From assembly GCA_947380655.1 (NCBI GenBank), contig CANCRX010000080.1, positions 1 through 13,691 of the forward strand: a stretch of 13,691 nucleotides of DNA, given 5' to 3'. This document shows, piece after piece, positions 8,147 to 13,691 of this stretch (its first letter is position 1; each line of letters opens with the position of its first letter). The DNA comes from Alcaligenaceae bacterium. Its GTDB lineage: Bacteria > Pseudomonadota > Gammaproteobacteria > Burkholderiales > Burkholderiaceae_B. Position numbers and translations under genes: made by a program. The notes under the pieces were generated by a model, which saw only the letters and a program-made list of their open reading frames with translations, was not told where the DNA came from and ran no database searches.

Positions 8147-8838
8147 GAACTGTTTTTACACGCATTACAGGATGCTGTATCCGATTCCGATTCCGATTGT
8201 TATTGGCACTATCGTGTGTGGTGGCCTTGCATGCAGGTGTGCTTTTGCACGCATCAGGTCTTTCAAACGTACACATACCTAAACATTCTGCGCGTGATGT
8301 ATTAATGGTTTCCATGGTTTCACGTCCCATGGCAAAGGAATCAGAATCAGTCAGAGAAACTGCGGCTGACTCAGTAACAGTGTTTCAGAGTGAGTCATCC
8401 GCTTTAACTGATACTGCCTCCGCAGCCGTTTTAAAGACGAAGCCAAGGTCAGCTATAAAAAATACACGCATCGCGGTAAAAGAAAAATCAAACTCTGCAC
8501 AGGATGTTTCGAGTGATAAGGTGAGCAATAGCACTGCGCAGGATGCTAAACCGATTCACCTTACTCAACCTAGTTTTAAAGGCGCTCGTCCCACGCCTGA
8601 GTATCCCCAGCATGCACTCACTTTACGTCAGGAGGGCGTAGTCATCATACGAATTTTAATCAGTAAACAAGGGGAGGTGATTGAGGCGTCGATCCATCAA
8701 TCCTCTGGTTCTGAGTTGTTAGATATCGCCGCTAAACAAGCAGCACTTCGTGCACAGTTTTATCCATATTTGCAGGATGGAGTTCCGCATATTTCTCAGG
8801 CAGATTTACCTTTTAATTTTATGCTCAAAAAATTATGA
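8143..8838 (+). CDS. tonB: TonB energy transducer with low-proline linker
   Basis: 231-aa TonB-family protein that would couple the ExbBD motor to the outer-membrane heme receptor. A basic N-terminus is followed by one membrane segment (about 19-37, with His30). A flexible periplasmic linker follows, then the TonB C-terminal domain (about 148-231): RPTPEYPQHAL, EGVVIIRILISKQGEV, SSGSELLDIAA and FNFMLKKL. The linker (about 40-145) is rich in Ser, Ala and Lys and has only five prolines, unlike the Pro-rich spacer of classical TonB. Three tandem CCGATT units at 8181-8198 encode the Arg-Phe repeat just before the membrane helix. The start overlaps the hmuV stop (ATGA), so this TonB is likely dedicated to the heme operon. 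No terminator is seen after it. Confidence 0.88.
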   Translation: MRTVFTRITGCCIRFRFRLLLALSCVVALHAGVLLHASGLSNVHIPKHSARDVLMVSMVSRPMAKESESVRETAADSVTVFQSESSALTDTASAAVLKTKPRSAIKNTRIAVKEKSNSAQDVSSDKVSNSTAQDAKPIHLTQPSFKGARPTPEYPQHALTLRQEGVVIIRILISKQGEVIEASIHQSSGSELLDIAAKQAALRAQFYPYLQDGVPHISQADLPFNFMLKKL

Positions 8839-8865
8839 TTGTCTTGAATTTATCTATTCACGTTT

Positions 8866-8898
8866 AACGTATTGCGTTATATACTATGACAATACGTT
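8866..8898. promoter_or_regulatory. Palindromic operator over the higB start codon
   Basis: The arms AACGTATTG (8866-8874) and CAATACGTT (8890-8898) are perfect reverse complements with a 15-base spacer. The spacer contains the -10-like TATACT (8880-8885) and the toxin start codon (8886). Such palindromes at toxin-antitoxin promoters are typical binding sites for HigA-type antitoxins, so autorepression is likely. A weak -35 candidate, TTCACG (8857-8862), lies 17 bases before TATACT, but that promoter would start transcription at or after the ATG, so the real promoter is uncertain. No Shine-Dalgarno is seen before the ATG. Confidence 0.55.
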
Positions 8899-9167
8899 CT
8901 TTTAATTGTAGTGATACAAAATGCTTGTACGAAGGCAAACACGTTAAAAAATTTAGAAACATTGAGCGCGTCGCTCATCGTAAATTACAAATGTTGGATG
9001 AGGCCGCAGAGTTGCGTGATCTGAAGTCACCTCCGGGAAACCGATTTGAGGCACTAAAGGGCGATCGATTAGGTCAGTTCAGTATACGAATTAACGAACA
9101 ATGGCGAGTTTGTTTTGTTTGGAGTTTTTTGGGACCTGAGAATGTTGAAATCGTTGATTATCATTAA
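8886..9167 (+). CDS. higB: HigB-like RelE/ParE-superfamily toxin
   Basis: 93-aa toxin of the HigB branch of the RelE superfamily, expected to cleave mRNA on the ribosome. The family hallmarks are visible: the N-terminal MTIRSFNCSDTKCLYEG, the central PPGNRFEALKGDRLGQFSIRI, then EQWRVCFVW and the C-terminal VEIVDYH. Lys58, Arg68, Arg74, Asp91 and His93 lie where HigB proteins carry conserved active-site residues. Length and both ends match the family, so the ATG at 8886 is accepted despite a weak ribosome site. It is followed after 10 bp by the antitoxin gene. It begins 47 bp after the tonB stop and may also receive read-through from the heme operon. Function is inferred from family; the pair looks intact. 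Confidence 0.88.
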   Translation: MTIRSFNCSDTKCLYEGKHVKKFRNIERVAHRKLQMLDEAAELRDLKSPPGNRFEALKGDRLGQFSIRINEQWRVCFVWSFLGPENVEIVDYH

Positions 9168-9177
9168 TTGAAAATAT

Positions 9178-9483
9178 ATGGCTACTAATAGGATGCGCCC
9201 CATTCATCCGGGGGAGATTTTAAAAGAGGAATATTTAATTCCTTTAAATATGACCCCGCATGCTTTAGCGATGGCTTTACATGTACCTGCGCCCAGAGTA
9301 AATGATATCGTTCGCGAACGCAGGTCTATTAGTCCAGATACTGCACTTCGACTAGCTAGGTATTTTGATACTTCTGCATTGTTCTGGTTGAATTTACAGA
9401 GCGCATTTGATTTAAAGATTGCCGAACTGGAAGATGGTCGAAAAATTAAGGCTGAGATACGTCCCATGGCTAAAGCAGCATAG
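9178..9483 (+). CDS. higA: HigA-like XRE-family antitoxin
   Basis: 101-aa antitoxin and autorepressor of the HigA family. MRPIHPGEILKEEYLIPL (about residues 6-23) is the classical HigA opening. The helix-turn-helix covers about 25-50 (MTPHALAMALHVPAPRVNDI then VRERRSISP). The family pattern DTALRLARYFDTSALFWLNL follows, and the C-terminus is a short helical tail. Two ATG codons fit, at 9178 and 9193; the second begins exactly at the canonical MRPIHPGEIL and has AGG just before it, so the true protein may be five residues shorter. The gene converges on exbD with 8 bp between stop codons and no recognisable terminator. The HigA identity is firm. Confidence 0.9.
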   Translation: MATNRMRPIHPGEILKEEYLIPLNMTPHALAMALHVPAPRVNDIVRERRSISPDTALRLARYFDTSALFWLNLQSAFDLKIAELEDGRKIKAEIRPMAKAA

Positions 9484-9491
9484 ATGTGAGT

Positions 9492-9923
9492 TTAATTAGT
9501 TTCACCCTCCATCACGAACCCAATTTTATTTAATCCACTACGTTGCGCCATAGACATGAGTTGAGCGATTCTGGAGTATTTCACTTCTTTATCGCCATGT
9601 ATCTGCAGCGACGGTTTTTCTGTTTGCTCAGATGAGACGTTAGAGTTGGCGACAGTGGAAAATTTTATTTGAAGTTCCTTGTCGCTTGTCAGTTGCCCAT
9701 TTAAATAATAATCACCACTGGCGCTGACTGAAATTTCAATTGTTTCTGGTTTCTGTTGAACGATTCCAGCACTCACTTCAGGAAGATCAATTTCTATCGC
9801 TTGCTTGACGATGGGAATGGTGACGATAAATATGATCAACAAAACCAACATTACATCGACCAGTGGTGTCATGTTGATTTCATTGATCCCGTCATCATGT
9901 TCAGATGCATGTGAAAACGACAT
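9492..9923 (-). CDS. exbD: ExbD, proton-channel subunit of the TonB motor
   Basis: 143-aa inner-membrane protein that forms the TonB-energising motor with ExbB. The short cytoplasmic N-terminus is followed by the signature NEINMTPLVDVMLVLLIIF (14-32). Asp23 in that helix corresponds to the proton-carrying Asp25 of E. coli ExbD. The periplasmic domain follows: DLPEVSAGIV, YYLNGQLTS, SLQIHGDKEVKYSRIAQLM and a final IGFVMEGE. Its start overlaps the exbB stop by one base (TGATG on the minus strand), which indicates translational coupling. With tonB on the other strand, this completes the energising complex for the heme receptor. All expected parts are present. Confidence 0.93.
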   Translation of the reverse strand: MSFSHASEHDDGINEINMTPLVDVMLVLLIIFIVTIPIVKQAIEIDLPEVSAGIVQQKPETIEISVSASGDYYLNGQLTSDKELQIKFSTVANSNVSSEQTEKPSLQIHGDKEVKYSRIAQLMSMAQRSGLNKIGFVMEGETN

Positions 9924-10708
9924 CAGCGGATCCCTTGATCGACACGTGTGCCTGTCACCAAATATGCATGGAGATCATGTGCAAATCTGTTGAGCTGAGA
10001 TACGGTCACTTTGTTACACCGCGTGAGGGTGTTGTAGCCTAGCACCGCAGGTATGGCGACGACCAATCCGAGTGCCGTCATGATGAGCGCCTCACCGATC
10101 GGACCGGCGACAAGACCGATAGTCGTTTGTGCCTGAGCCCCAGCAGGTTGACTTAATCCAATTAACGCATGATAGATGCCCCAAACCGTGCCAAACAATC
10201 CTATAAAAGGAGCTGTTGAGCCGATCGAACCTAAGAGCGCTAGTCCTGTTTGCATGGAAGCCGCACTGATATCGATGGATTGTTGTAAACCCCTTGTGAC
10301 CCAGTCACTAATATTCAGCCTGTCATGTAGCTGTGGCGGGGAGTCCTTTGCGTTCGTACTCCTGCTGAGTTTGATGTGATGGAGTGCCTCATAACCACGA
10401 CGCGCCAGCAGATAAAAGTGATTGCGCGGTGAGGCTCCCAGCGCCTGCATGCCCAGATCCAGATTGACGCAATGCCAGAAGACATCGACATTTTTAGAGC
10501 GCCTGCGTTGAAAATACTGATCAATTGATTTCAGCAGAATCACTACCCAAGTCGTGATCGACATGCCGAGAAGTATGGTTGCGACGCATTGGCTGACGCT
10601 ATCGCTCTGATTCCAGAAATGAATCAGTGAGAACTGTGATGTGGGGTGCACGAGAATATCTACCTGTCTTGAACATTGGGCGTTGCAATCGCCAATGCTG
10701 TTGTTCAA
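9923..10708 (-). CDS. exbB: ExbB, MotA/TolQ/ExbB proton-channel protein
   Basis: Inner-membrane motor subunit of the TonB-ExbB-ExbD complex, 261 aa in the longest reading. The first membrane helix is ATILLGMSITTWVVILL. The cytoplasmic loop follows, then the conserved pair of helices SIGSTAPFIGLFGTVWGIYH and GLVAGPIGEALIMTALGLVV, typical of the MotA/TolQ/ExbB family. Start uncertainty: no ATG fits. The longest reading starts with TTG at 10706-10708 and has no ribosome site. A GTG at 10649-10651 (protein beginning VHPTSQFSLIHFW) has AGG about ten bases upstream and gives a more typical ExbB N-terminus, so the real gene may run 9923-10651. A strong Fur-like box lies just upstream at 10722-10740. 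It overlaps exbD by one base. Confidence 0.92.
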   Translation of the reverse strand: MNNSIGDCNAQCSRQVDILVHPTSQFSLIHFWNQSDSVSQCVATILLGMSITTWVVILLKSIDQYFQRRRSKNVDVFWHCVNLDLGMQALGASPRNHFYLLARRGYEALHHIKLSRSTNAKDSPPQLHDRLNISDWVTRGLQQSIDISAASMQTGLALLGSIGSTAPFIGLFGTVWGIYHALIGLSQPAGAQAQTTIGLVAGPIGEALIMTALGLVVAIPAVLGYNTLTRCNKVTVSQLNRFAHDLHAYLVTGTRVDQGIR

Positions 10709-10721
10709 GGCATAAATATTA

Positions 10722-10740
10722 AATGATAATTATTCTCGTT
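10722..10740. promoter_or_regulatory. Strong Fur box at the exbBD promoter
   Basis: AATGATAATTATTCTCGTT differs from the Fur pattern AATGATAATNATTCTCATT at only one defined base, and is a better match than the site before the receptor gene. On the minus strand it overlaps a possible -10, AATAAT (10729-10734), which sits 16 bases from a possible -35, GCGACA (10751-10756). Iron-dependent repression of exbBD by Fur is the likely role. Confidence 0.75.
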
Positions 10741-10775
10741 TGAGATTGGTTGTCGCTATTTATTGAAACAAAGTG

Positions 10776-11225
10776 TTACTGGTGATTTTGAAGCCCGAGA
10801 CCTAACAATAGATCGCGAGCGGTCGCACAAGTCGCCTCGAGCTGTTGTTTACTCGCTTGCTCTGACAACTGCGTATTTTTAACAATTTTCATCACATCAC
10901 TGCCTAGCTTGTTGAACAAGAGGGTGACAGAATCGGAGTTATTAGTCGCTTGGCTTAGGTGATCGCGCAGATAGTGACCTAAATTATCGGGGGTATTCCA
11001 TACGCCTCTGTGAAACTGGGAGGCTTCCATAGTGAACTCACCTAAAAAGAGTCTGCTCAGAGACTGGACGCGCTCCGTAATCCAGGTCACAAACTGATCG
11101 CGCGACATATCCCCTGCAAACGTATTCTTAATAACGTCAGAAGCGAACTTTCGTACGATTTTGTTTACCTCGTGAGCAGAGTTCAAGGGGGGAAGGGCGT
11201 TGGAGTGATTTGATTGTTGAGTCAT
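10776..11225 (-). CDS. Unrecognised helical protein upstream of exbB
   Basis: I do not recognise this protein. The reading frame is open from an ATG at 11297 (173 aa), but I prefer the ATG at 11225 (149 aa, starting MTQQSNHSN). The longer version would translate a GC-rich tandem repeat and run over the likely promoter of the divergent small gene. Neither start has a clear Shine-Dalgarno. The protein has no signal peptide and no membrane helix. It looks mostly alpha-helical and polar, with segments such as NKIVRKFASDVIKNTFAG, ITERVQSLSRLFLGEF and LGHYLRDHLSQATNN, and a leucine-rich end DLLLGLGLQ. It lies 67 bp before the longest exbB reading on the same strand, with the Fur box between, so exbBD seems to have its own promoter. 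A link to heme use is possible only by position. Confidence 0.6.
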   Translation of the reverse strand: MTQQSNHSNALPPLNSAHEVNKIVRKFASDVIKNTFAGDMSRDQFVTWITERVQSLSRLFLGEFTMEASQFHRGVWNTPDNLGHYLRDHLSQATNNSDSVTLLFNKLGSDVMKIVKNTQLSEQASKQQLEATCATARDLLLGLGLQNHQ

Positions 11226-11249
11226 CGTAATTAGGGCCGCGGGGCCGCG

Positions 11250-11279
11250 TTGGTATCTGGCGTGTGAATTCACTAGAAT
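11250..11279 (+). promoter_or_regulatory. Putative sigma70 promoter of the 66-codon gene
   Basis: -35 TTGGTA (11250-11255) and -10 TAGAAT (11274-11279) are separated by 18 bases; five of six -10 bases match consensus. Transcription would begin near 11286, about 35 bases before the ATG at 11321. The palindrome GTGAATTCAC (11264-11273) fills the end of the spacer and might be a protein-binding site. Confidence 0.45.
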
Positions 11280-11320
11280 AATGGCATAGTTATTCATATT
11301 TAATTCAAAGTAGAAAAAAC

Positions 11321-11521
11321 ATGGCCAAAAAAGAAGATATCGATCCGGAAACCTTGGAATTGATTCAGTGGTGTACTGAGGTAGAGGGTTTTCTGGTGGC
11401 CGCTGGGGCGAGCTTGAAAGAAGCTCAGGATCATATCGATGAGCAAGCCGAATGGTTTACTGACCAGTTCTATGATGGATTGACTCCTGAGGAAGCTGCC
11501 AAAGCAGCCTTGAATGATTAA
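11321..11521 (+). CDS. Small acidic protein of unknown function
   Basis: 66-aa protein that I cannot assign to a named family. It is rich in Asp and Glu and appears helical throughout, without signal peptide or membrane segment. Visible stretches are ETLELIQWCTEVEGFLVAAG, EAQDHIDEQAEWFTDQFYDG and the end TPEEAAKAALND. There is one Cys (about residue 18) and there are two Trp. A plausible promoter lies upstream; the ribosome site is weak (AGTAGAA about 6-12 bases before the ATG). The orderly codon pattern, promoter and clean stop suggest a real gene. It diverges from the unknown minus-strand gene and precedes the thrS leader hairpin. A stand-alone cytoplasmic helper or regulator is conceivable, but nothing in the sequence names a role. 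Confidence 0.65.
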   Translation: MAKKEDIDPETLELIQWCTEVEGFLVAAGASLKEAQDHIDEQAEWFTDQFYDGLTPEEAAKAALND

Positions 11522-11594
11522 TAGTCTATTTAGCGGCTACTCGATTGGATTACTCGCAAAAAGTACGGCTAACAAGCTTTCGCTAGCCTGCTAA

Positions 11595-11603
11595 TGCTAA
11601 AAT
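11595..11603 (+). promoter_or_regulatory. Putative extended -10 promoter of thrS
   Basis: TG (11595-11596), one base, then TAAAAT (11598-11603) form an extended -10. The -35 region is poor, as is common for this promoter type. Transcription would start near 11610, giving a leader of about 58 bases that is mostly the hairpin at 11628-11644. Confidence 0.45.
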
Positions 11604-11627
11604 CACACGTGTTTACCCTATGACTCT

Positions 11628-11649
11628 GCGCGGCATTGCCGCGCTTTTT
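11628..11649 (+). terminator. Terminator-like hairpin in the thrS leader
   Basis: GCGCGGC (11628-11634) and GCCGCGC (11638-11644) pair perfectly around a three-base loop and are followed by five T (11645-11649), the form of an intrinsic terminator. It ends only 18 bases before the thrS ATG at 11668. It may end transcription of the 66-codon gene, or act as an attenuator for thrS. Confidence 0.6.
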
Positions 11650-11667
11650 GTGACCAAAGCCCCAAGA

Positions 11668-13617
11668 ATGATCGCTATTACATTGCCAGACGGCTCGCAA
11701 CGCCAGTATCCCGCACCCCTTACGGTCGCAGAAGTCGCGCAGTCTATCGGTACGGGTCTCGCCCGCGCAACGCTAGGTGGTCGTCTGACTGAGGATGGGG
11801 AGTCGCGTCTGGTTGATGCCACGCATCTGATTAAACACGACACTGAACTTTCGATCATTACCGCCAAAGACGCGGATGGTCTGGATCTGATTCGTCACTC
11901 AACGGCCCACTTGCTGGCTTACGCTGTGAAATCGCTTTTCCCTGATGCCCAGGTGACGATTGGTCCAGTCATTGAAAATGGTTTCTTTTATGACTTTTCC
12001 TACAAGCGTCCTTTTACGCCTGAGGACTTGGTTGCGATCGAAAAGAAAATGGCTGAGCTCGCCAAAAAAGACGAGGTTGTGACACGCGAGGAATGGCTGC
12101 GTGACGATGCCGTGAAATACTTCAACAGCATCGGTGAGAAATACAAGGCAGAGATTATTGCGTCTATACCGGGCAATGAAATTATCAGCCTGTATCGCGA
12201 AGGTGATTTTCTTGATCTGTGCCGCGGCCCACATGTACCCTCAACAGGCAAACTAAAAGTATTCAAATTAATGAAGCTCGCTGGTGCTTATTGGCGAGGC
12301 GATAGCAACAATGAAATGTTGCAGCGCATTTATGGCACGGCCTGGGGCACCAAAGAAGAGCAGGACGCTTATATCCACATGCTTGAGCAGGCAGAGTTGC
12401 GTGATCACAGAAAAATTGGTCGTGATCTGGACCTGTTTCATTTTCAGGAAGAAGGCCCTGGTCTGATTTTCTGGCACCCCAAAGGTTGGACAATCTGGCA
12501 ACAGGTTGAGCAATACATGCGTGCTGTTTATCGAGACAACGGCTATCAGGAAGTCAAAGCGCCACAGATTCTGGATCTGTCTCTTTGGAAAAAGACAGGT
12601 CATTGGGACAACTATCGTGAAAATATGTTCACAACCGAGTCTGAAAACCGTACCTACGGTTTAAAGCCGATGAATTGTCCGGGCCATGTGCAGATTTTCA
12701 ATCATGGACTGCACTCCTACCGCGATCTGCCGTTACGTTATGGTGAGTTTGGTCAGTGCCATCGTAACGAGCCTTCTGGTTCTTTACACGGCATGATGCG
12801 TGTGCGTGGTTTTACGCAGGATGATGGTCACATTTTCTGTACCGAAGATCAGCTTCAAGACGAGTGCGCGCAGTACACGTCTCTCTTGCAAAAAGTTTAT
12901 GCAGATTTTGGTTTCACCGAGATTCTCTACAAAGTCGCAACGCGTCCTGAAAAGCGCATCGGTAGCGACGAAGTCTGGGATAAAGCCGAAACTGCACTGA
13001 TGGAAAGCTTGCGTCGTACAGGTTGCGATTTTGAGGTTTCTCCAGGCGAGGGGGCTTTTTACGGTCCTAAAGTCGAGTACACCTTGAAAGATGCAATCGG
13101 TCGACACTGGCAGTGCGGCACGATCCAGGTAGACTTTTCGATGCCTGAGCGCCTTGGCGCCGAGTTTGTCGATGCGAACGATCAACGCCGTGCACCAGTC
13201 ATGTTGCACCGTGCGATCCTTGGCTCGCTTGAGCGTTTTATTGGCATGTTGATTGAAAACCATGCTGGTGCGCTGCCAGCCTGGCTCGCTCCAGTGCAGG
13301 CTGTGGTCTGCTGTATTTCTGAGCCAACTGCTGATTACGCAACAGAAATAGCACAATCCCTGAAAAAACAAGGCTTTAGAGTAGAATCAGATTTACGTGC
13401 TGAGAAAATCACCTATAAAATCCGTGAACACAGCATGCAGAAGGTCCCCTATATATTGGTGGTCGGCGATAAAGAACGCCAATCAGGGGCTGTCGCAGTG
13501 CGTGGTCGTGGTGGACTCGATCTGGGCGTGATGCCTATTGCTGAGTTCGCAGCATTATTATCAGAAGACGTATCCTTACGTCGCAATTCCAGCGCGCCTG
13601 TTGTTCAGGCCGCTTAA
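11668..13617 (+). CDS. thrS: Threonine--tRNA ligase
   Basis: 649-aa class II aminoacyl-tRNA synthetase that charges tRNA-Thr. The domains are in the normal order. The TGS domain is at about 1-62 (MIAITLPDGSQRQYP). The editing domain carries HSTAH (His77, His81) and CRGPH (Cys185, His189). The catalytic core has motif 1 around FWHPKGWTIWQQVEQYMR and motif 2 around FGQCHRNEPSGSLHGMMRVR. Its zinc ligands are Cys337, His388 and His514, the last in motif 3 (HRAILGSLERF). The anticodon-binding domain is at about 540-635. The frame is open upstream to an ATG at 11620, but the extra 16 residues run through the hairpin and are not family-like, so 11668 is chosen. The ribosome site before 11668 is weak (CAAGA only). 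infC follows after 18 bp, the conserved thrS-infC order. The gene is complete and should be functional. Confidence 0.97.
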   Translation: MIAITLPDGSQRQYPAPLTVAEVAQSIGTGLARATLGGRLTEDGESRLVDATHLIKHDTELSIITAKDADGLDLIRHSTAHLLAYAVKSLFPDAQVTIGPVIENGFFYDFSYKRPFTPEDLVAIEKKMAELAKKDEVVTREEWLRDDAVKYFNSIGEKYKAEIIASIPGNEIISLYREGDFLDLCRGPHVPSTGKLKVFKLMKLAGAYWRGDSNNEMLQRIYGTAWGTKEEQDAYIHMLEQAELRDHRKIGRDLDLFHFQEEGPGLIFWHPKGWTIWQQVEQYMRAVYRDNGYQEVKAPQILDLSLWKKTGHWDNYRENMFTTESENRTYGLKPMNCPGHVQIFNHGLHSYRDLPLRYGEFGQCHRNEPSGSLHGMMRVRGFTQDDGHIFCTEDQLQDECAQYTSLLQKVYADFGFTEILYKVATRPEKRIGSDEVWDKAETALMESLRRTGCDFEVSPGEGAFYGPKVEYTLKDAIGRHWQCGTIQVDFSMPERLGAEFVDANDQRRAPVMLHRAILGSLERFIGMLIENHAGALPAWLAPVQAVVCCISEPTADYATEIAQSLKKQGFRVESDLRAEKITYKIREHSMQKVPYILVVGDKERQSGAVAVRGRGGLDLGVMPIAEFAALLSEDVSLRRNSSAPVVQAA

Positions 13618-13635
13618 TCTCCAGGAGTCGTCAAC

Positions 13636-13691
13636 ATCGCAACAGAAAAACCCCATCGCATTAACGGTGAAATCCGAGTTCCCGAAGTGCG
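13636..13691 (+). CDS. infC: Translation initiation factor IF-3 (3' end missing), ATC start
   Basis: The first 18 codons read IATEKPHRINGEIRVPEV, the IF3 N-terminus; the gene runs off the right edge. No ATG, GTG or TTG is available: the frame upstream meets the thrS stop (13615-13617) with no usable start between. AGGAG at 13623-13627 sits 8 bases before the ATC at 13636, so ATC is the likely start codon. IF3 genes are known for rare starts (AUU in E. coli), which let IF3 limit its own translation by discriminating against non-canonical initiation. The short overlap with the window leaves the rest unseen, but the motif and the thrS neighbour make the identity strong. Confidence 0.88.
   Translation, partial: MATEKPHRINGEIRVPEV

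Noticed and set aside
11620..11667. ATG at 11620 as the true thrS start
   Set aside because: The extra 16 residues cross the GC hairpin and are not found in ThrS proteins, whose N-terminus is MxxITLPDGS; kept only as a possible leader reading frame.
12784..13371. Long open frame on the minus strand inside thrS (195 codons)
   Set aside because: It is antisense to the strongly conserved ThrS catalytic core, has no family resemblance and no ribosome site; it is a shadow of coding bias.
1..13691. tRNA genes, CRISPR arrays, insertion sequences, integrase or attachment sites
   Set aside because: By eye I found no cloverleaf-like sequence, no regularly spaced repeats, no transposase or integrase frame and no long flanking repeats around the heme block.

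Overview
The window looks like a chromosomal segment of a betaproteobacterium, most likely Burkholderiales. The reasons are the thrS-infC order, the style of the ThrS and IF3 sequences, the ALDH7-type aldehyde dehydrogenase, and a Bordetella/Burkholderia-style heme locus (receptor-hmuSTUV). Base composition is moderate, not GC-rich, so a lower-GC lineage of that order is suggested. An Oxalobacteraceae-like genus is only a guess.

Layout, left to right. (1) Positions 1-1046 hold the 3' two thirds of an aldehyde dehydrogenase gene of the amaB/ALDH7 type. (2) Positions 1053-1853, minus strand, hold an AT-rich toxin-antitoxin-like pair: a DUF4258-type small protein followed by an XRE/MqsA-like HTH protein. 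(3) Positions 1854-2040 are a divergent intergenic region with a perfect 10-bp inverted repeat and a Fur-box-like site over a -10 element. (4) Positions 2041-8838, plus strand, are a six-gene heme-uptake operon: TonB-dependent receptor, hmuS, hmuT, hmuU, hmuV and a tonB. The last five genes are joined by 1-bp or 4-bp start/stop overlaps. (5) Positions 8866-9483 hold a second toxin-antitoxin pair, HigB/HigA-like, with a palindromic operator over the toxin start. (6) Positions 9492-10708, minus strand, hold exbB-exbD, preceded by a near-consensus Fur box. (7) Positions 10776-11297, minus strand, hold an unrecognised helical protein gene, divergent from a 66-codon small acidic protein gene at 11321-11521. 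(8) Positions 11595-13691 hold thrS with a terminator-like hairpin in its leader, then the first codons of infC, which appears to start with ATC.

How the genes work together. The outer-membrane receptor would bring heme into the periplasm, energised by the TonB encoded at the operon end and the ExbB/ExbD motor encoded on the opposite strand. HmuT would bind periplasmic heme, HmuUV would import it with ATP, and HmuS would take or degrade it in the cytoplasm. Fur-like sites upstream of both the receptor and exbB suggest that one iron signal controls both units. A toxin-antitoxin-like module lies on each side of the receptor-tonB operon, which suggests an acquired or stabilised accessory block. 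The thrS-infC part is core translation machinery. I see no tRNA, rRNA, CRISPR array or insertion sequence, and no gene-free stretch above 300 bases.
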